Source: JBQTIP01 sp052388025 (GTDB lineage: Bacteria; Actinomycetota; UBA4738; HRBIN12). From it: a stretch of DNA of 24,640 nucleotides. The stretch lies in contig JBQTIP010000099.1 of assembly GCA_052388025.1 (NCBI GenBank), positions 1 through 24,640 of the forward strand. Reading direction: 5' to 3'. Positions within the stretch are counted from its first letter, which is position 1; the number at the start of each line of letters is the position of its first letter. The translations under genes and the position numbers were made by a program. Under the pieces are notes generated by a model, which did no database searches, was not told where the DNA came from, and saw only the letters and a program-made list of their open reading frames with translations. Positions 15,568-21,413 of this stretch are shown one piece after another.

Positions 15568-16642
15568 GGGCGTTCCCCGTGTTGCGAAGCATCTCCTCCC
15601 GTTGCGCATCGAGCTGCGGCGAGCGCTCCTCGAAGACCCAAGCGAACAGATCCTCGGCCGGCGGGGCGCCTATCGAGGTGATGCCGGTTCGGATCTCCGT
15701 TACCCGTTCCTCCGCCCCGGCCCGGCATTCGGCCACGAAGTCGTGGTCGGCCAGCTTCGATTCCAGCAGGAACCGCAGGTAGCGCTCGATCGGGTCTCGG
15801 GCTCGCCACGTTTCCACTTCCGCCTCGGAGCGATAGCGCGTGTCGTCGTCGGCGGTCGAATGCGGCCCCATCCGATAGGTGATGGCCTCGATGAGGGTCG
15901 GCCCACCGCCGGCGCGCGCTCGCTCGGCGGCCTCCGCGGTCACCCGATAGACCGCCAGGACGTCGTTCCCGTCGACGCAGACGCCCGGGAAACCGTAGCC
16001 CTCCGCGCGCTTCCAGATCGGGGCGGCGGTCTGCTCCGCGAGCGGTACGGAGATCGCCCACCCGTTGTTCTGGCAGAACAGCACGACCGGGGCGTGATAG
16101 ACCGCCGCGAAGTTCGTGCCCTCGTGGAAGTCGCCCTCAGACGCGGCCCCGTCGCCGAAGTACGCGAGCGCGCAGACGGGCTTGGCGTCCAGCTTCGCGC
16201 CAAGGGCCCACCCGACCGCGTGAACGATCTGGGTGGCGACCGGCACGCAGATCGGCGCGAACCGGTTCTCGAGCGGGTCGTACGGCCCGCCGTGCCACGT
16301 TCCGCGGTGATACTGGAGGTACTCGACGGGGTCGACGCCGCGCACGATCGCGGCGCCGAACTCGCGGAACGAGGGGAACACGAAGTCCTCAGGCTCCAGT
16401 GCGAAGGCGCTTCCCACCTGGGCCGCCTCCTGTCCCAGGAACGGCGGGTACACCGTCAGCTCCCCCTGGCGCTGTAGAGCCATGCACTCCTCGTCGATCC
16501 TCCTCGTGAGGATCATCAGGCGGAGCAGCTCCCTCATCTGCTCGTCCTTGAGGCCGACGTCCGTGTCGCCGACAGCGCATCCGTCGGGCGCGATGACGCG
16601 CACCATCGAGGGGTCGGGCACATCGGAGGTGTCAACGCTCAT
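15560..16642 (-). CDS. 2-oxoacid dehydrogenase E1-alpha subunit
   Basis: Thiamine-diphosphate-binding half of E1, 360 residues from ATG 16642. It has MILTRRIDEECMALQRQGEL, YPPFLGQEAAQVGSAFAL, and the thiamine motif from GDGAASEGDFHEG (163-175) to QNNGWAIS (191-198). The phosphorylation-loop-like GPHSTADDDTRYRSEAE follows. The start is preceded by GAGG about 8 nt upstream. An in-frame ATG at 16678 lies inside a possible -10 box, so I prefer the shorter form. The open frame continues upstream through the tRNA genes to 17092, which is not coding. It begins 80 bp after the tRNA-Phe 3' end. Identity is firm; pyruvate and branched-chain acids both remain possible. Confidence 0.94.
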   Translation of the reverse strand: MSVDTSDVPDPSMVRVIAPDGCAVGDTDVGLKDEQMRELLRLMILTRRIDEECMALQRQGELTVYPPFLGQEAAQVGSAFALEPEDFVFPSFREFGAAIVRGVDPVEYLQYHRGTWHGGPYDPLENRFAPICVPVATQIVHAVGWALGAKLDAKPVCALAYFGDGAASEGDFHEGTNFAAVYHAPVVLFCQNNGWAISVPLAEQTAAPIWKRAEGYGFPGVCVDGNDVLAVYRVTAEAAERARAGGGPTLIEAITYRMGPHSTADDDTRYRSEAEVETWRARDPIERYLRFLLESKLADHDFVAECRAGAEERVTEIRTGITSIGAPPAEDLFAWVFEERSPQLDAQREEMLRNTGNAHA

Positions 16643-16673
16643 GTCACGAACCTCGAAGGCGTGGGTCTGCGAG

Positions 16674-16679
16674 AGCATA
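16674..16679 (-). promoter_or_regulatory. Possible -10 box before E1-alpha
   Basis: TATGCT on the minus strand (16679-16674) would give a leader of about 25 nt carrying the GAGG ribosome binding site before ATG 16642. No clear -35 is seen, and read-through from the tRNA genes upstream is an alternative source of transcript. Confidence 0.3.
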
Positions 16680-16722
16680 TAGAGGTCCGCAACCGCCTGG
16701 CGATGAACCAGCTTGCGGGTCG

Positions 16723-16795
16723 TGGCCAGGGGCAGAATCGAACTGCCGACACCGCGGTTTTCAGCCGCGTGCTCTGCCAACTGAGCTACCTGGCC
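16723..16795 (-). tRNA. tRNA-Phe (anticodon GAA)
   Basis: A 73-nt cloverleaf. The acceptor GGCCAGG pairs with CCTGGCC, with an A discriminator. The D-arm is GCTC/GAGC, the anticodon stem CGCGG/CCGCG with loop CTGAAAA, and the T-loop TTCGATT within GGCAG/CTGCC. CCA is not encoded. It is third in a tRNA-Glu, tRNA-Asp, tRNA-Phe series and begins only 4 nt after tRNA-Asp ends. Confidence 0.95.
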
Positions 16796-16799
16796 TTTG

Positions 16800-16875
16800 C
16801 GCGGGTGACGGGCTTCGATCCCGCGATCTCCGCCTTGACAGGGCGGTGAGGACGACCAGGCTCCTCCACACCCGC
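16800..16875 (-). tRNA. tRNA-Asp (anticodon GTC)
   Basis: A 76-nt cloverleaf. The acceptor GCGGGTG pairs with CACCCGC, with a G discriminator as expected for Asp. The D-stem is GAGG/CCTC, the anticodon stem CCGCC/GGCGG with loop CTGTCAA, and the T-stem GCGGG/CCCGT. CCA is not encoded. The T-loop reads ATCGAAG, with A instead of the near-universal T at position 54, and the D-loop ends in T where A21 is usual. The stems are intact, so it looks functional. Confidence 0.93.
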
Positions 16876-16891
16876 ACGTATTCGATTTGCG

Positions 16892-16964
16892 TGCCCCCAA
16901 CGGGATTCGAACCCGTGTCGCCGCCTTGAAAGGGCGAAATCCTAGGCCGCTAGACGATGGGGGC
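16892..16964 (-). tRNA. tRNA-Glu (anticodon TTC)
   Basis: A 73-nt cloverleaf. The acceptor GCCCCCA pairs with TGGGGGC, with an A discriminator. The anticodon loop is CCTTTCAA-like with TTC at its centre, stem TCGCC/GGCGG, and the T-arm ACGGG-TTCGAAT-CCCGT. CCA is not encoded. It is the first of the three tRNA genes and lies 52 nt downstream of a TATACT -10 box. Confidence 0.95.
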
Positions 16965-17016
16965 AGGGGCCGCTCCGAGCCCTCCACCCGTCTTCCGGAC
17001 CCGGGACGGCCGCGAA

Positions 17017-17022
17017 AGTATA
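17017..17022 (-). promoter_or_regulatory. Probable -10 box of the tRNA-Glu/Asp/Phe genes
   Basis: TATACT on the minus strand (17022-17017) is close to the TATAAT consensus and stands out in GC-rich DNA. It lies 52 nt before the mature 5' end of tRNA-Glu. The -35 position (17 bp upstream, TATGGA) is a poor match. Confidence 0.45.
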
Positions 17023-17116
17023 GCTCCGCCCACCCGACCTCCATACTTCCTGGATCGGGAACCCGATGGGCGCGCGGCGGCTCTAAGGGCAAACCGCTCG
17101 AAGGGGGGAACCCGGG

Positions 17117-17659
17117 ATGAGACGGATGATCATTTCCGCCATCACGCTGTCGGCGCTCGTCGCCGTATCCTGCGGAGGGATCGACGAGGACGGAGTACCG
17201 GGGTCCGGGCCCGACTCCGATCCCGTGGACGCGCGCCGGATCGGCATCTACGAGGCGACGATCCGATCACTGTTCGAGACCGAGGGATGGTACGACCCGG
17301 TCTTCATCGACCAACGTGTCTGTGAGAACACCGGCGATCCGGCGGGAGAGCGAGGCGCGGCCTGCACCGAGCTGACTGCGGCCGAGCAGGCGGCGCTCCT
17401 CGAGGCCCTCTCGGACCTCCCGTCCGTGGAGTTCACGTCCCACGCCGAGCGGATCACCCAGCAGATCTTCGACGGAAAGATCCAGGGGGCGGGCCTGCTG
17501 GCCGTCGGTCCCATCGTCGGCGACGGCGACCGCGTAGAGGTCGGTGGGAGCGCGTACTGCGGCGGCCTGTGCGGTCACTGGATGACGCTCGTGGTGGAGC
17601 GCACCGGGGGCGACGGGTGGGAGGTGACCGGCACCACGGGCCCGGTCGCCATCTCCTGA
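17117..17659 (+). CDS. Putative lipoprotein of unknown function
   Basis: A 180-residue protein with a lipoprotein signal. The N-terminus is MRRMIISAITLSALVAVSC; the cleavage cysteine would be Cys19, preceded by AVS, an acceptable but not ideal lipobox. After it come an acidic Gly/Asp linker and a domain of about 130 residues with ARRIGIYEATIRSLFETEGW, four cysteines that could form disulfides (around VCENTGD, AACTEL and YCGGLCGHW), and a final WMTLVVERTGGDGWEVTGTT that looks like a beta-hairpin. I do not recognise a named family. The start follows an AAGGGGGG ribosome binding site at 17101. Attachment to the outer face of the membrane is inferred. Confidence 0.8.
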   Translation: MRRMIISAITLSALVAVSCGGIDEDGVPGSGPDSDPVDARRIGIYEATIRSLFETEGWYDPVFIDQRVCENTGDPAGERGAACTELTAAEQAALLEALSDLPSVEFTSHAERITQQIFDGKIQGAGLLAVGPIVGDGDRVEVGGSAYCGGLCGHWMTLVVERTGGDGWEVTGTTGPVAIS

Positions 17660-17701
17660 CCGTCGACTCAAGTGTGCCGTAACCCTGCCGATCCCTCATG
17701 T

Positions 17702-17875
17702 ATGCGAGCGCTGCTTGAGTACCTCGGGTTCGTGGAGGCCGACCGCGAGCGGCGAGAGCCAGTGGCTCTTCCTGCGCGGACGAGGTGGCTCGCCCCGCTC
17801 GTGTTCACCGTGATGATCGCCGGGCTCGCGGTTGCTTCCATCGCCGCCCTGGCGCTCATCCGTTCGATCTTCTGA
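17702..17875 (+). CDS. Small one-helix membrane protein
   Basis: A 57-residue protein: MRALLEYLGFVEADRERREP is a charged cytoplasmic start, and LAPLVFTVMIAGLAVASIAA is a membrane helix ending in LALIRSIF. No family is recognised. It begins 42 bp after the lipoprotein and may share its transcript. Its last 20 bp overlap the 3' end of the convergent DUF192 gene, and a hairpin (17879-17903) follows the stop. No good ribosome binding site is seen before ATG 17702, so the call is tentative. Confidence 0.55.
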   Translation: MRALLEYLGFVEADRERREPVALPARTRWLAPLVFTVMIAGLAVASIAALALIRSIF

Positions 17876-18290
17876 GACGCCGCCGGTCCTTCCCCCCGGC
17901 GGCCGCGCCGGCACGCACGGCGCGGACCCTCATGGCCCGGCCCCCCCGGACCTGAGGGTGCCCGGTGTTCGCCTCGACCAGCCGATCGCCGGGGCGCAGG
18001 TCCGAGTCCTCCGGGCACTCCAGGACGTGGCGGGCGCGGACCCTCGGGAGGGCGATCCTTCCGGGGGGCAGTCGCCGCACGGAGACGACTCGAAGGTCCT
18101 CGTCCAGGAAGGCGGCGATGATCGCAAAGCGCATCCCGAACGTATGGATCGAGCGCGCTCGCCTGATCAGCAGCGCGTGACCGGCCGAGAGGCCGTCGCG
18201 GTCGAGCAGGCCACGCCGCCGCTCTCGGCGACCGGCCGCCACCTCCACGACCCACGAGTTCCCTCGCGGATCGATCAGCGTCGTCTCCAC
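17856..18290 (-). CDS. DUF192 family protein
   Basis: A 144-residue protein. The DUF192 core is clear: VAAGRRERRRGLLDRDGLSA (the usual RxxGLM-like segment), HALLIRRARSIHTFGMRFAI, AAFLDEDLRVVSVRRLPPGR and RARHVLECPEDSDLRPGD. The family has a compact beta fold and no established activity. There is no signal peptide from GTG 18290, unlike many secreted DUF192 members. The tail (after about residue 118) is Arg- and Gly-rich and contains the hairpin that ends the opposite-strand gene. Fairly sure of the family. Confidence 0.82.
   Translation of the reverse strand: METTLIDPRGNSWVVEVAAGRRERRRGLLDRDGLSAGHALLIRRARSIHTFGMRFAIIAAFLDEDLRVVSVRRLPPGRIALPRVRARHVLECPEDSDLRPGDRLVEANTGHPQVRGGRAMRVRAVRAGAAAGGKDRRRLRRSNG
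17879..17903 (+). terminator. Hairpin after the small membrane-protein gene
   Basis: A perfect 8-bp stem (GCCGCCGG 17879-17886 with CCGGCGGC 17896-17903) and a 9-nt loop start 3 nt after the plus-strand stop. There is no T run, so it would be a U-less, actinobacterial-style terminator. It lies within the 3' coding end of the minus-strand DUF192 gene. Confidence 0.45.
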
Positions 18291-18614
18291 TCTCGCGGCC
18301 GACCGTAGCAGCGGGGTACGACATCTAAGGTCGGCTCTGTCCTAGATTGCCTCCCGGATCGGGTGCTGACGCGGCGGAGGGTTACGACTGGAGGGGCACG
18401 TGCCCGCTCCAGGACGTCACCGTCCTCTCCACCAGTCGACGAGGCGTCAACCACGATGCTACTCGCGTCCAGGTAAGGGCTTGACCTCGCTTAGGGATTC
18501 ATCGCTTCGCCGAGCGGCCCGGCGCGATCGGGACGCCCCGGATATCCTCGGAGACGGGGCCGAGCCACCCCACACAGGCTCGTCTGACTCAAAGCAGCGA
18601 ACGAGGGAGCCGGG
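18291..18614. other. 324-bp divergent intergenic region
   Basis: No gene is evident between the divergent DUF192 and sugar-dehydrogenase starts. It holds a perfect 12-bp palindrome GGGCACGTGCCC (18394-18405), a TTGACC hexamer at 18481 with no matching -10, and TATCCT at 18543-18548, a possible -10 for the dehydrogenase with a leader of roughly 60 nt. On the minus strand TACGGT (18307-18302) lies 11 nt before the DUF192 GTG and could be its -10. All these assignments are weak. Confidence 0.35.
18394..18405. promoter_or_regulatory. Perfect 12-bp palindrome, possible operator
   Basis: GGGCACGTGCCC is its own reverse complement, with a CACGTG centre. It lies in the divergent spacer about 104 bp from the DUF192 start and 210 bp from the sugar-dehydrogenase start. 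A regulator dimer site is possible, but no regulator gene is adjacent. Confidence 0.3.
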
Positions 18615-19898
18615 ATGCGGGCAGGTCCGATCGGGAGATCACAGGCACGGGCCGTCGCGCTGCTCCTCGCTGCCGCCGTTGCCGCAGCCGCCTGCGAGCG
18701 GTCCGGCTCGGACGCCTCGCCGACGGCGGGCCGGCCGGGCGAGCCCTCACCCGTCCCCACCGCCGGGACGCCGACACCCGACGGCACCACCCCGCCGGAG
18801 GGCTTCGACCCGGCGGGGGTCCAGCTGAATCTCCGGAGGGTGACCGGCGGGCTCGAGGCCCCGCTTCTCGTGACCGACGCGACAGACGGCAGCGGGCGAC
18901 TGTTCGTGGTCGAGCAGATCGGCCGGGTGCGGATCGTCGAGGACAGCCGGCTCCTCGCCACGCCGTTCCTGGACGTCTCCCATCTGATCACCGCTAGAGG
19001 AGAGCAGGGGCTGCTGGGGCTCGCGTTCCATCCCGACTACGCCAGGAACGGCCGGTTCTTCGTCGATTACACGGACCTGAACGGCGACTCCGTGGTCGCC
19101 GAGTACCGTCGCTCCGCGACCGACCCCAACCTGGCGGACCCGGCGTCCGAACAGATCCTGCTTCAGTTCGACCAGCCGTTCGCGAACCACAATGGGGGCG
19201 GCCTCGTTTTCGGGCCCGACGGGTACCTCTACATCGGCAGCGGCGACGGCGGGAGCGCCGGTGACCCGTTCGACAACGGCCAGCGCCTGGACACGTTGCT
19301 GGGCAAACTCCTGCGGATCGACGTGGATGGACGTGGCGGCGGCGCTCGCTACGGGATCCCGCCGGACAACCCCTTCGTCGACCGCGAGGGCGCGCGGTCG
19401 GAGATCTGGGCCTTTGGCCTCCGGAACCCTTGGAGGTTCAGCTTCGACCGGGAGACCGGTGACCTGTGGATCGCCGATGTGGGGCAGGCGCGGTTCGAGG
19501 AGATCGACCGCGTGCGGGCGGGAACCGGAGGAGGCCTGAACTTCGGGTGGGACGTCACGGAGGGCCGCGCGTGCTACGAGCCGGAGTCCGGGTGCGACCG
19601 AGAGGGGCTCACGCTCCCGGTGGCGGTGTACGGGCATGGGCAGGGGTGCTCGGTGACGGGGGGATTCGTCTATCGAGGACCTCGCTTCCCCGCGCTCGTG
19701 GGCGCCTACCTATTCGGCGACTACTGCTCGGGCACGATCTGGGCGCTCGACGCCTCGGTTCGAGGGCGGCAGACGCCCGTGCCGCTGCTGCAGACCGATC
19801 ACGCCATCAGCTCGTTCGGCGAGGACGAGACGGGAGAGCTGTACCTTACGGACCTGGCCTCCGGTGAGGTGTTCCAGATCGTTGGCCGACCCGCCTGA
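18615..19898 (+). CDS. PQQ-type sugar dehydrogenase lipoprotein (GSDH family)
   Basis: A 427-residue lipoprotein of the glucose/sorbosone dehydrogenase family, which oxidises sugars outside the cell, usually with PQQ. The signal runs to a lipobox AAAC (Cys27) and is followed by a long Ser/Pro/Thr linker to about residue 70. The six-bladed propeller shows GEQGLLGLAFHPDYARNGRF, FANHNGGGLVFGPDGYLYIG (His192 aligns with the catalytic base of soluble glucose dehydrogenase), GSAGDPFDNGQRLDTLLGKL, FGLRNPWRFSFDRETGDLW, IADVGQARFEEID and LNFGWDVTEG. Extra cysteines (YEPESGCDREG, GQGCSVTGG, FGDYCSG) may form disulfides. GAGGGAG precedes the ATG. No PQQ synthesis genes are nearby; true substrate and cofactor are untested. 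Confidence 0.9.
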   Translation: MRAGPIGRSQARAVALLLAAAVAAAACERSGSDASPTAGRPGEPSPVPTAGTPTPDGTTPPEGFDPAGVQLNLRRVTGGLEAPLLVTDATDGSGRLFVVEQIGRVRIVEDSRLLATPFLDVSHLITARGEQGLLGLAFHPDYARNGRFFVDYTDLNGDSVVAEYRRSATDPNLADPASEQILLQFDQPFANHNGGGLVFGPDGYLYIGSGDGGSAGDPFDNGQRLDTLLGKLLRIDVDGRGGGARYGIPPDNPFVDREGARSEIWAFGLRNPWRFSFDRETGDLWIADVGQARFEEIDRVRAGTGGGLNFGWDVTEGRACYEPESGCDREGLTLPVAVYGHGQGCSVTGGFVYRGPRFPALVGAYLFGDYCSGTIWALDASVRGRQTPVPLLQTDHAISSFGEDETGELYLTDLASGEVFQIVGRPA

Positions 19899-19909
19899 GG
19901 CGGTCGGTC
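19884..19909 (+). terminator. Terminator hairpin spanning the dehydrogenase stop codon
   Basis: An 11-bp stem (CCGAC and CGCC pairing with GGCG and GTCGG, plus a G-C and a G-T pair at the base, and one bulged C at 19891) has the TGA stop codon (19896-19898) as its 3-nt loop. TCTGTT follows. Stem strength and position make it a likely terminator. Confidence 0.6.
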
Positions 19910-19994
19910 TCTGTTCCTGGATGGACGCACGTGCGCTGCGGGGACGGAGCGAGGGCGCGCGAGCGAGCCGGTCAGGTGAAACGGCCGTATGACC

Positions 19995-20000
19995 TATGGT
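19995..20000 (+). promoter_or_regulatory. Possible -10 box before the frameshifted secreted gene
   Basis: TATGGT fits TAnnnT and would give a leader of about 49 nt ending in the AGAGGGGG ribosome binding site. No convincing -35 is present. Confidence 0.25.
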
Positions 20001-20055
20001 CGCCCCTACCGTTCGCTGTCACTGTCCGCGCACGTTCACGCAAGAGGGGGCCTTC

Positions 20056-20365
20056 ATGCGCGGTCGGTTGCTGGTCGTTTCTCGGTGTGGTCCTCGTCCT
20101 CGCGGGAAGCGCGAGTCCGGCCCCCGGAGCCGGTTCCTCAAAGGCGTTCCGCGCACTCTGGGGCACGGAAGCCGCCGGCTTCACCGTCCCCGGTGACATG
20201 CGGCTGGTCCAGCGGCTTCAGATCGGGGGATTCACCTACGAGCGGTACCAGCAGTTCTTCGGCGGCGAGGAGGCCCAGGTCTTGGGCGGCCAGGTGACCG
20301 TCTACAGAGATGCCTCGGACGCCACGGTCTCGGTCGTCGGCGCCCGCTACCCGCCATCGTCGTGA
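20056..20365 (+). pseudogene. Small secreted protein gene with apparent +1 frameshift
   Basis: ATG 20056 has an excellent ribosome binding site (AGAGGGGG, 20044-20050) and starts MRGRLLV, a typical signal-peptide start, but its frame then loses sense and stops at 20196. The next frame over reads FLGVVLVLAGSASPAPGA, a perfect hydrophobic core and cleavage region, and stays open to 20365. Removing one G at about 20077 joins them into a 102-residue secreted protein. The mature part has FRALWGTEAAGFTVPGDMRL, GGFTYERYQQFFGGEEAQV and GGQVTVYRDASDATVSVVGA; I recognise no family. The alternatives are a sequencing error, a true mutation, or a GTG start at 19976 within the second frame, which would have a poor signal peptide. 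Confidence 0.5.
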
Positions 20366-20498
20366 CGAACTCGGTCGCCGTTTCGCGGGTGACGGCAGGG
20401 TGAGTCGCCGAGCGTGAGATCGGGGCGCGGGGCGGGCGCCGTCCTGGAGATGTCGTCCAGGCCGGTCCACCCGAGTACCGCCGTGCATTCCGGGCCGC

Positions 20499-20515
20499 CG
20501 GTTCTTGACGAACCG
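20499..20515. other. Small hairpin in the spacer before tRNA-Lys 3' end
   Basis: CGGTTC-TTGAC-GAACCG is a perfect 6-bp inverted repeat with a 5-nt loop. It lies 30 nt downstream of the minus-strand tRNA-Lys and could help end its transcript. No T run follows on either strand. The remainder of 20366-20544 shows nothing else. Confidence 0.3.
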
Positions 20516-20544
20516 AGGCATGCGAACGTGAGCTGTCAAAGACG

Positions 20545-20619
20545 TGGGCCGGGCAGGATTCGAACCCGCGACACGAGGGTTAAAAGCCCCCTGCTCTAAC
20601 CTGGCTGAGCTACCGGCCC
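20545..20619 (-). tRNA. tRNA-Lys (anticodon TTT)
   Basis: A 75-nt cloverleaf. The acceptor GGGCCGG pairs with CCGGCCC, with an A discriminator. The D-arm is GCTC/GAGC, the anticodon stem GGGGG/CCCTC (one G-T pair) with loop CTTTTAA, and the T-arm GCGGG-TTCGAAT-CCTGC. CCA is not encoded. A TAGAAT -10 box lies 9 nt before its 5' end. Confidence 0.95.
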
Positions 20620-20628
20620 CCGCCCGCG

Positions 20629-20634
20629 ATTCTA
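20629..20634 (-). promoter_or_regulatory. -10 box of tRNA-Lys
   Basis: TAGAAT on the minus strand (20634-20629) is one base from TATAAT. The mature tRNA begins 9 nt after it, so the precursor would carry only about 2-3 extra nt at its 5' end. No clear -35 is seen. Confidence 0.5.
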
Positions 20635-20697
20635 GCGGCGGGAACCCGCGCTCCCTCGGACGCCGTCCAAGGACCATCCGGACCGAGGAGGCGGACC

Positions 20698-21408
20698 ATG
20701 AAGGGTCGAATCGGCTGGGCGGCCGCCGGGCTCGTGCTGGGGTTGGCCGCCGCGCTCACGCTCCCATCGCTCGCTCAGCCATCGCCCACGCCGGGGGATG
20801 GGTCCACGGAAAGGACGGTCACGGTGATCGGCTCCGCCACGATCCGCTCGGCGCCCGACGAGGCCGTGGTCACCTTGGGCGTGCACACGCAGGCGACGAG
20901 CGCCCAGCGAGCCATGGAAGAGAACGCCTCGAAGATGACGGAAGTGATGAAGGCGCTGCTGGATCTCGGCATCCGGCAAGATGACATCGCGACGGCCGGC
21001 ATCAGCCTCTACCCGAGCTACGACGAGAACGGGCAGGCCGTTGACTCCTACACGTCCGAGAACCAGGTGAGCGTCACGGTCCGCGACCTGAACGCGATCG
21101 GCCGGACCATCGACGAGGCAGTGGCCGCGGGGGCCAATCTCGCGAGCGGCATCGCGTTCCAGCTCTCGGACGAGAGCCAGGACGTCGAGGACGCGCTTCA
21201 AGCTGCGGTTGCAAACGCGCGGTCGAAGGCGGAGGCGCTCGCCGAGGCCGGGGAAGGGAGCCTCGGCCAGGTTCTGCACATCAGCGAGACGAGCTTCACT
21301 CCCGGCCCCGTTTTCGACCGCGTGGAGGCGTTCGCCGGCGAGACGCCGGTCTCCCCGCCGACGCTAGAGACGGTGGTGTCTGTGACCGTAACATGGGCGC
21401 TCTCGTGA
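20698..21408 (+). CDS. Secreted SIMPL (DUF541) domain protein
   Basis: A 236-residue exported protein. The signal peptide is MKGRIGWAAAGLVLGLAAAL followed by TLPSLAQPS, with cleavage probably after AQ or nearby. The SIMPL/DUF541 domain starts at ERTVTVIGSATIRSAPDEAV and continues with VTLGVHTQATSAQRAMEENA, GIRQDDIATAGISLYPSYDE, NQVSVTVRDLNAIGRTIDEA and VANARSKAEALAEAGEGSLG, ending in a strand VSVTVTWAL. Members of the family act at the envelope and have no general enzymatic role. A strong ribosome binding site (GAGGAGG) precedes the ATG. It converges with nadE, with 4 bp between the stops. Confidence 0.92.
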   Translation: MKGRIGWAAAGLVLGLAAALTLPSLAQPSPTPGDGSTERTVTVIGSATIRSAPDEAVVTLGVHTQATSAQRAMEENASKMTEVMKALLDLGIRQDDIATAGISLYPSYDENGQAVDSYTSENQVSVTVRDLNAIGRTIDEAVAAGANLASGIAFQLSDESQDVEDALQAAVANARSKAEALAEAGEGSLGQVLHISETSFTPGPVFDRVEAFAGETPVSPPTLETVVSVTVTWALS

Positions 21409-21413
21409 GCGTC
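21396..21413. terminator. Hairpin at the convergent SIMPL and nadE stops
   Basis: CGCTC-TCGT-GAGCG (21398-21411) is a 5-bp stem with a tetraloop, extended by a G-T, a G-C and another weak pair. It contains the SIMPL-protein stop (21406-21408) and touches the nadE stop (21415-21413). It could form in transcripts from both strands. There is no T run, so support is moderate. Confidence 0.4.

Noticed and set aside
14281..15681. A 466-codon open frame on the plus strand opposite E2 and E1-beta
   Set aside because: Same reason: shadow frame with skewed composition over two well-supported genes.
17054..17067. The inverted repeat ATCGGG-AA-CCCGAT as an operator
   Set aside because: It is short and sits between a tRNA promoter and the lipoprotein gene with no regulator nearby; chance is likely in GC-rich DNA.
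16643..17092. A 150-codon N-terminal extension of E1-alpha
   Set aside because: It runs through three tRNA genes and has no family sequence.
17639..17660. A terminator (CGGTC/GACCG) over the lipoprotein stop
   Set aside because: A 5-bp stem with a 10-nt loop and no T run is too weak, and the next gene is only 42 bp away.
18481..18510. A promoter starting at TTGACC (18481)
   Set aside because: No TAnnnT lies 16-18 bp downstream, so the -35-like hexamer alone is not evidence.
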